64,000 nt of DNA from Methanobrevibacter gottschalkii DSM 11977 (GTDB lineage Archaea > Methanobacteriota > Methanobacteria > Methanobacteriales > Methanobacteriaceae), in the NCBI RefSeq assembly GCF_003814835.1, contig NZ_RKRG01000001.1:310001-374000 (forward strand). Direction: 5' to 3'. Of the stretch, positions 56,481-64,000 are shown one piece after another. Position numbers and translations under genes: made by a program. Position 1 is the stretch's first letter. The number at the start of each line of letters is the position of its first letter. A model generated the notes under the pieces. It did not search any database and had not been told where the DNA came from. It saw nothing but the letters and a program-made list of their open reading frames with translations.

Positions 56481-58181
56481 CTACATTTTTTCAGGTGCAA
56501 CAACACCTAAAATATCTAAAGCATTTTTAATAGTTGTTTTAGCCCTATCAACTAAAATTAGTCTTGTATTTTCTAAATCAGACCCAATAACTTGTTGTGA
56601 TTTGTAGAATTTATTAAATGAACCAGCTAAATCTTGACAGTACTGAGTAATATTATGAACTCTTTGTTTGTTAGCGCAATCTTCAACAACTTGTGGGAAT
56701 TTAGCTATTTGCCTTACTAATTCCTGTTCATCCTCATTAGGAATCCAATCATCACTAACAGTTAAAGAATTAATATCTTTACCTGATTTTGCAAGTAATT
56801 TGCATGCCCTTGCATGAGCATATTGAATAGAAGCACAGCCTCTTTCAAAGCTTAAAGCTTCATCCCATTTGAATGTCAGGTGTTTTTCAGGAGACAATTT
56901 AGCAATAAAGAACCTAATTGCTCCAACACCAATATCTTCAGCCATCGGTGCAATTTCCTCTTCATTTAATTCAGGGTTTCTAGATTTGATTTCATCATGA
57001 GCTCTTGAAACTGCCTCATTAATTAATTCATCAACAGATACAAATTTACCTTTTCTAGTAGACATTGACCCCTCCGGAAGTGTAATAAATTCATAAAAGA
57101 TTACTTCAGGAGCCTTTTGTCTTAAAATTTCTTCAAAGATAACTTTAATTTGTTTAGCTGCTAATTTATGGTCTGAACCTAAAATATCAAGCACAGTATC
57201 ACCTAAAGTAGCTTTGTATTTGTGATAAGCTAAATCCCTTGTAGAATAAAGAGAAGTTCCGTTAGATCTTCTAAGTACGAACTCTTTATCAATATTAAAA
57301 TCAGTTAAATCAATGAACAGTACATCTTCTTCTCTTGTAAATCCTTCTTTTTGGATGTAATTTACAAGATTATTGACTTCCCCACTTCTTACAAATTGAC
57401 CTTCCCATACAAAATCATCATGGACAATATTCATTCTTAAAAGAGACTCTTTCATTCCAGAAATACATTTAGCTACAACATCTTCGAAGATTTTATTTAA
57501 TTTTTTATCAGAGCCTTCTTCATATTTTCGGATTAATTCATCAACTTTATCATTTAAAGCCTCATCTTCTTCAACAGCTTTGTTTGCATCGAAGTATAGT
57601 TTTCCAATTTTATGGTCTATTTTGTCCCCATCATAATCTTCAATTTTTAAACCACATTCAGTTATACCACACACAATAATAGCTATTTGTCTTCCCATAT
57701 CATTTACATAGTATTGAGTTATAACATCTCTTCCAGCTAATTTTAGCAATCTTGAAAGAGAATCCCCAAAAATAGAATTTCTAATGTGCCCAATGTGTAA
57801 TGGTCCATTTGGATTTGCTGAAGTGTGTTCCAATACAATCTTTTCACCATATGCTGGAAGTTGCCCATAATTTTCATCAACTTTTTCCAATAATAATTTA
57901 GAGAATTTACTGTAATCAATGAAAAAATTAACATAAGGTCCAAAATTTTGTACTTTAGAAAAAATTTCAGGCACTTCAATTTTCTCAACTAAACCTTTTG
58001 CAACCTCAGGAGGTGAAGTTTTTAATTTTTTAGTAAGTGCAAATGCAATTGTGCTTGCTAAATCACCTAAATTTGGATTAGGTGGAAATTCTAATTTAAA
58101 ATTTCTATCAACTTCTACATCATATTGATCTAATGCTTTATTAATAGCATCAATAGCTTGTTTTTCAATTTCAAAATACAT
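56481..58181 (-). CDS. argS: Arginyl-tRNA synthetase
   Basis: Class I synthetase of 566 residues. N-terminal tRNA-binding domain, HIGH motif in NGPLHIGHIRNSIFG, KMSKS-equivalent in GSMSTRKGKFVSVDEL, and a C-terminal helical DALR anticodon domain. AAGGTGAG precedes the ATG. The signal peptidase gene lies 19 bp upstream on the same strand. Confidence 0.97.
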   Translation of the reverse strand: MYFEIEKQAIDAINKALDQYDVEVDRNFKLEFPPNPNLGDLASTIAFALTKKLKTSPPEVAKGLVEKIEVPEIFSKVQNFGPYVNFFIDYSKFSKLLLEKVDENYGQLPAYGEKIVLEHTSANPNGPLHIGHIRNSIFGDSLSRLLKLAGRDVITQYYVNDMGRQIAIIVCGITECGLKIEDYDGDKIDHKIGKLYFDANKAVEEDEALNDKVDELIRKYEEGSDKKLNKIFEDVVAKCISGMKESLLRMNIVHDDFVWEGQFVRSGEVNNLVNYIQKEGFTREEDVLFIDLTDFNIDKEFVLRRSNGTSLYSTRDLAYHKYKATLGDTVLDILGSDHKLAAKQIKVIFEEILRQKAPEVIFYEFITLPEGSMSTRKGKFVSVDELINEAVSRAHDEIKSRNPELNEEEIAPMAEDIGVGAIRFFIAKLSPEKHLTFKWDEALSFERGCASIQYAHARACKLLAKSGKDINSLTVSDDWIPNEDEQELVRQIAKFPQVVEDCANKQRVHNITQYCQDLAGSFNKFYKSQQVIGSDLENTRLILVDRAKTTIKNALDILGVVAPEKM

Positions 58182-58200
58182 TAACTCACCTTAATAATAA

Positions 58201-58626
58201 TTATAACCCTCTTAACCAAAGGGAAAGATAACCAATTTTTGGAATTACGACTAAATTATCATCAACTGTTACTACTTTTTCTTTTATTTGACTTGAAGTA
58301 ACATAATATGGGTCAGGAGCATTATTATTATCTCCTTTAATTACATACATCGTAGTTCCATTAATATCTGTAATATTAATAATTCTATGGATAACTGGCT
58401 GGTTATACCAAGCTGCATCATAAACAACTACATCACCAACTTTGACATCACTTGCATTAAACTCATGAATACCAAAGAAATCTGCTTTTTCAACTAAAAC
58501 AATGTCACCCCTATAAAAGGCAGGTTCCATACTTCCAGATACAACAACATTAAGATGTTGAGCGGCAATTAAAACAATAATGAGGATAACTACATATGAT
58601 GCAATTTCTTTATAATCAATTTCCAT
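58201..58626 (-). CDS. Signal peptidase I, archaeal/Sec11 type
   Basis: Removes signal peptides from secreted proteins. 141 residues: one N-terminal membrane helix, then VSGSMEPAFYRGDIVLVEK with the catalytic serine, VIHRII with the histidine that replaces the bacterial catalytic lysine, and IKGDNNNAPDPYYV with the acidic residue. It would process the secreted proteins of the metal locus among others. Lies between hemL and argS, 5 bp after hemL. Confidence 0.94.
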   Translation of the reverse strand: MEIDYKEIASYVVILIIVLIAAQHLNVVVSGSMEPAFYRGDIVLVEKADFFGIHEFNASDVKVGDVVVYDAAWYNQPVIHRIINITDINGTTMYVIKGDNNNAPDPYYVTSSQIKEKVVTVDDNLVVIPKIGYLSLWLRGL

Positions 58627-58631
58627 TTAAA

Positions 58632-59906
58632 CTACCTTCTTCTTTTTTTAAAAGCTTCATGTAAAGAAATTTCAATAGCATCTGAAGTTTTTTGTAAATC
58701 TTCCATACTATGAGCATTTGAAATAAAATTACATTCAAATTGGGAAGGTGGAATGAATACACCTTGTTTTAATAATGATTTAAAGTATCTTAAGAATTTT
58801 TTTCTGTCAGATTCCTGAGCATCAGCATAATTATAAACTGGTGCTGGATTGAAATAAATTTGAAACATGGATGAAAACCCAACCGGTTGAACATTATATT
58901 CTTCATCATCAATTATAGATTGAATATTGCCTCTAAGAAAATTACCTTTCCTTTCTAATTCTTTGTAAAATGCATTATTTAATTGAGTTAAAGTAGATAT
59001 TCCTGCTTGTACAGATATAGGATTTCCTGAAAAAGTACCTGCCTGATAAACAGGACCATTTGGAGCAATTAATTCCATGATTTCTTTTTTACCACAAAAA
59101 GCTCCCATAGGAAGTCCGCCACCAACAATTTTACCAAGAGTAGTTAAATCAGGAGTGACTCCATAATATTCTTGAGCTCCCCCTCTGGAAGCTCTAAAAC
59201 CAGTGATAACTTCATCAAAAATTAGAACTATGTTATTTTCTTCTGTAATTTTTCTAACAAATTCTAAAAATCCCGGTTTTGGTTCAATACAACCAACATT
59301 ACCCATGACAACTTCCATTATAATGCAAGCAATATTGTCACCTTCTCTTTCAATTAAATCTGTTAAAATCTCTTCATCATTAAATGGAACAGATAAAGTG
59401 TTTTTTGTAGTATCAACTGGAATACCTGCACTATCAGGCAAAGTTGCAGCACCAGATCCTCCTTTAACCAATACATAATCATGTGCTCCATGATAAGCAC
59501 CTTCAAATTTAACAATTTTATCTCTACCCGTAAAACCACGTGCCAATCTAATTGCACTCATAGTGGCTTCAGTACCACTATTACAGAATCTTACCATTTC
59601 AGCAGATGGAATTCTATCAATAACCTCTTTTGCAAGAGTAATTTCATTTTCAGTTGGAGTACCATAAGCAGTACCAATAGTTAATTGATTAGAAACCTCC
59701 CTTACAACTTTAGGATTAGCATGCCCTAAAATTAACGGACCATATGCTAAACAATAATCAATGTAACTTTTTCCATCTTCATCAGTAAGTTTTGAACCTC
59801 CGGCATTTTTAACAAAAAATGGATAAGGTTTAAAAGCACGTACAGGAGAATTTACTCCCCCCGGAAAATAATTTTTAGATTCATTGAATAATTCTTCAGA
59901 ATTCAT
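58632..59906 (-). CDS. hemL: Glutamate-1-semialdehyde 2,1-aminomutase
   Basis: PLP enzyme that makes 5-aminolevulinate, the tetrapyrrole precursor for corrinoids and F430. 424 residues; [12 protein letters not shown] at the start, the [18 protein letters not shown] motif, FDEVITGFR and the PLP lysine in [15 protein letters not shown]. Upstream cbiC (9 bp away) is another tetrapyrrole gene on the same strand. Confidence 0.96.
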   Translation of the reverse strand: MNSEELFNESKNYFPGGVNSPVRAFKPYPFFVKNAGGSKLTDEDGKSYIDYCLAYGPLILGHANPKVVREVSNQLTIGTAYGTPTENEITLAKEVIDRIPSAEMVRFCNSGTEATMSAIRLARGFTGRDKIVKFEGAYHGAHDYVLVKGGSGAATLPDSAGIPVDTTKNTLSVPFNDEEILTDLIEREGDNIACIIMEVVMGNVGCIEPKPGFLEFVRKITEENNIVLIFDEVITGFRASRGGAQEYYGVTPDLTTLGKIVGGGLPMGAFCGKKEIMELIAPNGPVYQAGTFSGNPISVQAGISTLTQLNNAFYKELERKGNFLRGNIQSIIDDEEYNVQPVGFSSMFQIYFNPAPVYNYADAQESDRKKFLRYFKSLLKQGVFIPPSQFECNFISNAHSMEDLQKTSDAIEISLHEAFKKRRR

Positions 59907-59915
59907 TTTATCACG

Positions 59916-60545
59916 TTATAAATGTTGTATTAATGAATTTACACAAGCAACTGCTATCGGTGTTCCACCTTTAGGTCCTTCAACAATAATATTAGGAATA
60001 TTAGAATTATGTAGAGCTTCTTTTGAATCAGCAGCTCCAACAAAACCAACAGGAACTCCAACAATAGCTTTAAGATTCATTTCACCTTTTTCATATAAGT
60101 CCATAGCTTCAAAAACAGCAGTTGGCGCATTGCCCGAAACCACAATACCCTCAAAACCATTATCAGCAGCATAACGCATTGCGGCAGCTGCTCTTGTAAT
60201 TTGATTTTCTTTAGCTATTTTAATAACTTCTTTATTTTTTATATAACACTCTACTTCCCCTTCATATCTTGTAATACCATATTTAACCATATTAATATCA
60301 GTTAAAATGGTTTCTTTATTTTTTAGGGAAGCCATAGCTGCATCTACAAAATCAGGACTAATTTTTACTAATTTTGCATATTCAGGATCAGCTGTTGAGT
60401 GGACAATCCTCTCAACAATATCCCTTTCAGCAGGATTTAAATCTTTGACATCATCTCCAATAAGGTTACGGATAATTTCCCTACTTTTATTAGCAATATC
60501 CAAACCTTGTTTAGTTGATGCACCCATGAACATTTTGTCTGACAT
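59916..60545 (-). CDS. cbiC: Precorrin-8X/cobalt-precorrin-8 methylmutase
   Basis: Moves a methyl group from C-11 to C-12 to give cobyrinate in corrinoid synthesis. 209 residues; STKQGLDIANKSREIIR-like N-terminal region, RIVHSTADPEYAKLV with the catalytic His, GNAPTAVFEAMDL and GVPVGFVGAADSKEAL match CbiC/CobH. It is upstream of hemL and probably in the same operon. Confidence 0.95.
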   Translation of the reverse strand: MSDKMFMGASTKQGLDIANKSREIIRNLIGDDVKDLNPAERDIVERIVHSTADPEYAKLVKISPDFVDAAMASLKNKETILTDINMVKYGITRYEGEVECYIKNKEVIKIAKENQITRAAAAMRYAADNGFEGIVVSGNAPTAVFEAMDLYEKGEMNLKAIVGVPVGFVGAADSKEALHNSNIPNIIVEGPKGGTPIAVACVNSLIQHL

Positions 60546-60612
60546 ATTATAACTATTAGTAAATATATAAGTTAAATATTTTGTTTATTTGATAAAAAAA
60601 TTAAAATAAAAA

Positions 60613-61818
60613 TTATTTTTCACTTGCAGATAACCCAGCCAGATAACCTGTTGAAAAAGCAATTTTTAAATTATAACCTCCTGTAGGTCCATGTAAATCT
60701 AAAACTTCACCTGCAAAGTATAAATTAGGTATGATTGTTGATTGCATTGTTTTTGGATTAACATTATTTAAATCAATACCACCAACTGTTATTTTAGCCA
60801 AATCATTATTAAAACCTTTTATTTTAAAATTAAAACTTTTTAAATTTTTAATTAAACGATTTTTACTTTTTTTATTAATTCTTGATAATTGAGTTTCCCT
60901 GTCAAGATTTATTTCGTCTAAAAAGAAATCAATGAAGTTGTTAGTTAAAAATAATTTTAAATAATTTTTAATCATCGTTTTTCCTTTAACTTGAAAGTCT
61001 TGATTGAATTTTTCTTGTAATTTTTCACGGCTGAAATCAGGGCATAAGTCAATAGCTATTTCAAAATTAATATCACAATTATCATTTTCCAATAAGTTAT
61101 AACTTATACTTTCTGATATAAAATTACTTAAATCAATAATTGCCGGACCAGTTAAACCAAAATGGGAAATTAAAACATTACCTTTAACTTTAGTTTTCTT
61201 ATAACTTACAATAACATCATATAATGTTATACCAGCAATATCAGACAAATCTTTTTTTGTAATTAATGGTGATAGTCCATATTTAATATCAGTAATAGGC
61301 TGTTTTGTTAAAGAATAGTTTTTAATGCTGCAACCAGTTTTCGGATATGTTATACCACCTGTAGCAATAATTATCTTATCTGCTTTTAACTTATCATTTA
61401 TAACAAAATCCTCATCGATGCTTTTAACTTCGAAGTTATAACTTATAATTATATCTTCTAAGTAATCAGTTAAAATTTTTAAGATATCAATAGATTTTTC
61501 AGTTTCAGGAAATATTCTATTATTTGCTTCTTCAATGAATTTTAATCCTTTATTCTCAAAAAAAGATAGTAATTTTTCATTTGAAAGTGTATAAAAAGCG
61601 TGTTTTAAAAAATTTTTTTGAGGATAGAATTTTAATAACTCTCTTATTGGTTTAGCATTCGTAATATTACATCTCCCTCCACCAGTAGTTAGGAGTTTAC
61701 GACCCAATTTAGGATTTTTTTCAAGTAATATTACGCTTGAAGAATTTTGACTTGCAGCTATTGCGGCCATTATTCCTGCCGGTCCTCCACCAATTACAGC
61801 TATTTCATATTCTTCCAT
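60613..61818 (-). CDS. HI0933/BaiN-type NAD(P)/FAD-dependent oxidoreductase
   Basis: About 401-residue flavoprotein. FAD-binding GGGPAGIMAAIAAS at the N-terminus, the family mark GRKLLTTGGGRCNITN, and a C-terminal GPTGGYNLKIAFSTGYLAG that closes the FAD site. Substrates are unknown for most relatives. I take the ATG at 61818 (MEEYEIAVIGGG), not the open frame to 61878, which would overlap aspS. It follows aspS by 17 bp. Confidence 0.9.
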   Translation of the reverse strand: MEEYEIAVIGGGPAGIMAAIAASQNSSSVILLEKNPKLGRKLLTTGGGRCNITNAKPIRELLKFYPQKNFLKHAFYTLSNEKLLSFFENKGLKFIEEANNRIFPETEKSIDILKILTDYLEDIIISYNFEVKSIDEDFVINDKLKADKIIIATGGITYPKTGCSIKNYSLTKQPITDIKYGLSPLITKKDLSDIAGITLYDVIVSYKKTKVKGNVLISHFGLTGPAIIDLSNFISESISYNLLENDNCDINFEIAIDLCPDFSREKLQEKFNQDFQVKGKTMIKNYLKLFLTNNFIDFFLDEINLDRETQLSRINKKSKNRLIKNLKSFNFKIKGFNNDLAKITVGGIDLNNVNPKTMQSTIIPNLYFAGEVLDLHGPTGGYNLKIAFSTGYLAGLSASEK

Positions 61819-61835
61819 AATATCTAAAAAAGGAA

Positions 61836-63155
61836 TTAAGGAGTTAATCTGTGTCTGTCTCTTGGGAATAGTACACATTCACGGATGTTTTCAGAGCCAG
61901 TAAGTACCATAGTTAATCTATCAGCACCTAAACCCCAACCTGCATGAGGAGGCATACCATATTCAAATGCTTTAAGATAACTTCCAAATCCATCAGGATT
62001 TAATCCTCTTTCTTCTATTTGTTTTACAAGTAAATCATGCTGATGAACACGAGTAGCACCAGAAGATAACTCTAAATTATTATACATTAAATCGAAAGCA
62101 TGGGAGTATTTTTCATCTCCTTCTTGAGGCATTACATAAAATGGTTTAATTGCAGACGGCCATTCAGTTAAAAAATAAAATCCACCCATTGAATCGCCTA
62201 ATGCTTTTTCAGCTTCACGAGATAAATCTTCTCCCCATTCCATTTCAACTCCACGTGAATTTACAATATCAACAGCTTCATCATAAGTTACAACAGGGAA
62301 ATTTCCTTTAGGCACATCTAATTCATATCCTAAAATAGATAATTCATCACTACATTTATCGTTGACATCAGTTAATACGTTGATAAGCATGTCATTCAAT
62401 ACTTTCATTACATCAACATCGTCCATGAAAGAAGCTTCTGCATCGATGGAAATAGCTTCATTCAAGTGTCTTAAAGTATCATGTTCTTCAGCTCTGAAAA
62501 TTTGACCAATTTCAAAGACTTTGTCCATTCCAGCACCCATCATCATTTGCTTGTATAATTGAGGAGATTGACCTAAGAATGCTTCTTTTTCAAAGTAAGT
62601 AATTGGGAATAATTCAGTACCTCCTTCAGTAGCGGAAGCTACAAGTTTAGGAGTATTAATTTCATGAAATCCATTATTATAAAAATAATCTCTAATAGTA
62701 TGGAACATTTGACCTTTAATTTTGAAAATTGCTGAAACATTTTCTTTTCTTAAATCAATGAATCTTGAATCTAATCTGGTATCAATTCCGGCCTGAACTT
62801 TTTCAGTAGGATCCATTGGTAAAGGTTGATTAGATAAGTTTAATACTTTAATTTCATTAGGAATTATTTCAACACCATTAGGTGCTTTTGGAGCTTCTTG
62901 AACTAATCCTCTAACAGCAACAACTGACTCTTTTCTGAATTTTCTAATATCTTCTAATATTTCCGCTTCTACTTTTTTACTTGGAGCAGTTAATTGAACT
63001 CTACCAGTAACATCTCGGATAACAACAAAAATAATACCGCCTAAATCACGGATTTCATGTACCCATCCCATGATGGTAACATCACTACCTGCAATATCAG
63101 GGGTAGTTTCTTTAGCATAATGAGTTCTTCTCCAGTCATTTAATAAACCTTGCAA
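61836..63155 (-). CDS. aspS: Aspartyl-tRNA synthetase, archaeal type
   Basis: Class II synthetase of about 439 residues. OB-fold anticodon domain with [15 protein letters not shown], then the core with [26 protein letters not shown] motif 2 and [13 protein letters not shown] motif 3. I take the TTG at 63155 ([13 protein letters not shown]) because GAGGTGA lies at the right distance; a GTG at 63164 overlaps that site. Whether it also charges tRNA-Asn, as some archaeal forms do, is not decided here. Confidence 0.94.
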   Translation of the reverse strand: MQGLLNDWRRTHYAKETTPDIAGSDVTIMGWVHEIRDLGGIIFVVIRDVTGRVQLTAPSKKVEAEILEDIRKFRKESVVAVRGLVQEAPKAPNGVEIIPNEIKVLNLSNQPLPMDPTEKVQAGIDTRLDSRFIDLRKENVSAIFKIKGQMFHTIRDYFYNNGFHEINTPKLVASATEGGTELFPITYFEKEAFLGQSPQLYKQMMMGAGMDKVFEIGQIFRAEEHDTLRHLNEAISIDAEASFMDDVDVMKVLNDMLINVLTDVNDKCSDELSILGYELDVPKGNFPVVTYDEAVDIVNSRGVEMEWGEDLSREAEKALGDSMGGFYFLTEWPSAIKPFYVMPQEGDEKYSHAFDLMYNNLELSSGATRVHQHDLLVKQIEERGLNPDGFGSYLKAFEYGMPPHAGWGLGADRLTMVLTGSENIRECVLFPRDRHRLTP

Positions 63156-63270
63156 ATTATTCACCTCGGTTGTAAAAATAAAATAATGATAAAATTTTCA
63201 TTATGAATTTAATTTAGTTTTAATGTTTTATAAAGATATGTAAAAAAATGATTAAAAATAAGAAAGTAAA

Positions 63271-63296
63271 AAATAGCTAAATAATTTTAGCTATTT
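63271..63296 (-). terminator. hisD terminator hairpin
   Basis: AAATAGCTAAA and TTTAGCTATTT form a perfect 11-bp stem with a 4-base loop, overlapping the last codons and stop of hisD; T runs follow on the minus strand. Confidence 0.6.
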
Positions 63297-64000
63297 CCAA
63301 TCATCTTTAAGTCTTGTTTTAAATGAGTTTGCATGTTCAAAGAAACCTTCATACTCAGCAATAGGTACCGAAGTTTTTGATAATTCTTTAAGACCCTCTT
63401 TAGTAATTCGCTGAACAGTGGGTTTTTTAATAAATGCTTCAGTAGATAATCCTGAATACATCTTAGCTCCACCTCCGGTCGGAAGAACATGGTTAGTTCC
63501 GGATCCATAATCTCCTGCTGCTACTGGTGAATAAGAACCTAAAAAGATAGAACCAGCATTATTAATGTGTGATAATGTATCATCATCATCTTTAGTAGAT
63601 ATGATTAAATGTTCAGGAGCATATTCATTTGTGATATAAATAGCCTCTTCAAAAGTGTTAGTGATAATAATTTTTCCACTTTTAGATAATGATTTTTCAA
63701 TAATTTCACGTCTTGGAGCAACTTCAGTTAATTTTTTTACAAATTCATCAACTTCAATAGCTAATTTTTCAGAGTCAGTAACTAAAAAACAAGATGCATT
63801 AGGATCATGTTCTGCTTGTGCTAATATATCAGTTGCTAAAAATTCCGGATTTGCAGTTTCATCTGCTAATATTAACACTTCAGATGGTCCTGCAGGGAAT
63901 TCAATATCAACTTGACCATACACTAATTTTTTAGCTGCAGTAACGAATATATTTCCCGGGCCCACAATTTTTTCTACTTGCGGAATAGATTCAGTTCCAT
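63291..64000 (-). CDS. hisD: Histidinol dehydrogenase, 5' end outside window
   Basis: Last two oxidation steps of histidine biosynthesis. The reading frame is open across the right edge, so only the C-terminal ~235 residues are seen; an internal GTG at 63965 is not the start. Visible motifs are [34 protein letters not shown] and the metal/substrate region [21 protein letters not shown]-like stretch. Everything is typical for HisD. Confidence 0.94.
   Translation of the reverse strand, partial: GTESIPQVEKIVGPGNIFVTAAKKLVYGQVDIEFPAGPSEVLILADETANPEFLATDILAQAEHDPNASCFLVTDSEKLAIEVDEFVKKLTEVAPRREIIEKSLSKSGKIIITNTFEEAIYITNEYAPEHLIISTKDDDDTLSHINNAGSIFLGSYSPVAAGDYGSGTNHVLPTGGGAKMYSGLSTEAFIKKPTVQRITKEGLKELSKTSVPIAEYEGFFEHANSFKTRLKDDWK

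Overview
The window is a very AT-rich stretch of an archaeal methanogen chromosome, most likely order Methanobacteriales and probably Methanobrevibacter or a close relative. The evidence is the gene content: F420-dependent methylene-H4MPT dehydrogenase (mtd), a methanogenesis marker 12 protein, a fused Fae-Hps enzyme, a fused Kae1-Bud32 protein, archaeal clamp loader subunits, Hef, an archaeal ThrRS and ribosomal protein S15, together with Mur-type ligases and UppP as expected of a pseudomurein-walled cell. No transposase, integrase, rRNA or CRISPR array was seen. The genus assignment is inferred from gene content alone.

Layout. 1-9280: htpX (cut by the left edge), rfcS-rfcL, aroE with an unknown partner, hisS-hisI, a PIN-ATPase-KH protein and a TIM-barrel protein. 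9277-19838 is almost entirely minus strand: hef, two Mur-type ligases, aconitase X, a RecJ-like DHH nuclease with rpsO, an RdgB-type pyrophosphatase and Kae1-Bud32. 19929-27934: a CobT-family protein, uppP, ilvE, tRNA-Val(TAC), mtd, hisB, a ferredoxin, a ModE-type regulator and a lipid flippase. 27983-35659 is the most unusual part: a divergent gene group with an ExbB/TolQ-type protein, an ExbD-like DUF2149 protein, DUF2162, a Ser-rich secreted protein and a large duplicated FmdE-domain surface protein on one side, and a CbiM-type metal permease with a two-anchor partner on the other. The two arms are separated by 630 bp of noncoding DNA crowded with copies of one short motif. 35756-46875: coiled-coil protein, fae-hps, thrS, cbiA/cfbB, polysaccharide polymerase, Mrr-like membrane nuclease, surE, LSM protein, methanogenesis marker 12 and ilvC. 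47024-56189: carbonic anhydrase-ilvN-ilvB, a DUF2085 gene followed by a frameshifted zinc-ribbon gene, argF, a TMEM175-like channel, purD, and a MATE-MarR-nitroreductase operon with twin palindromes in its promoter. 56481-64000: argS, signal peptidase, hemL, cbiC, an HI0933-type flavoprotein, aspS and hisD (cut by the right edge).

How the genes fit together. Amino-acid biosynthesis (his, ilv, arg, aro), tRNA charging, and tetrapyrrole/corrinoid/F430 steps (hemL, cbiC, cbiA, CobT family) are dispersed rather than clustered. Several genes fit a lipid-linked pseudomurein cycle (two Mur-type ligases, UppP, flippase, polymerase). The 28.6-35.7 kb locus is my best candidate for an incompletely described system: an ion-driven ExbB/ExbD-type motor in a cell with one membrane, linked through a probable shared operator region to a Co/Ni-type permease and to cell-surface FmdE modules. 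I infer metal (cobalt, nickel, or molybdenum/tungsten) capture and uptake; the metal and the mechanism are not proven by sequence.
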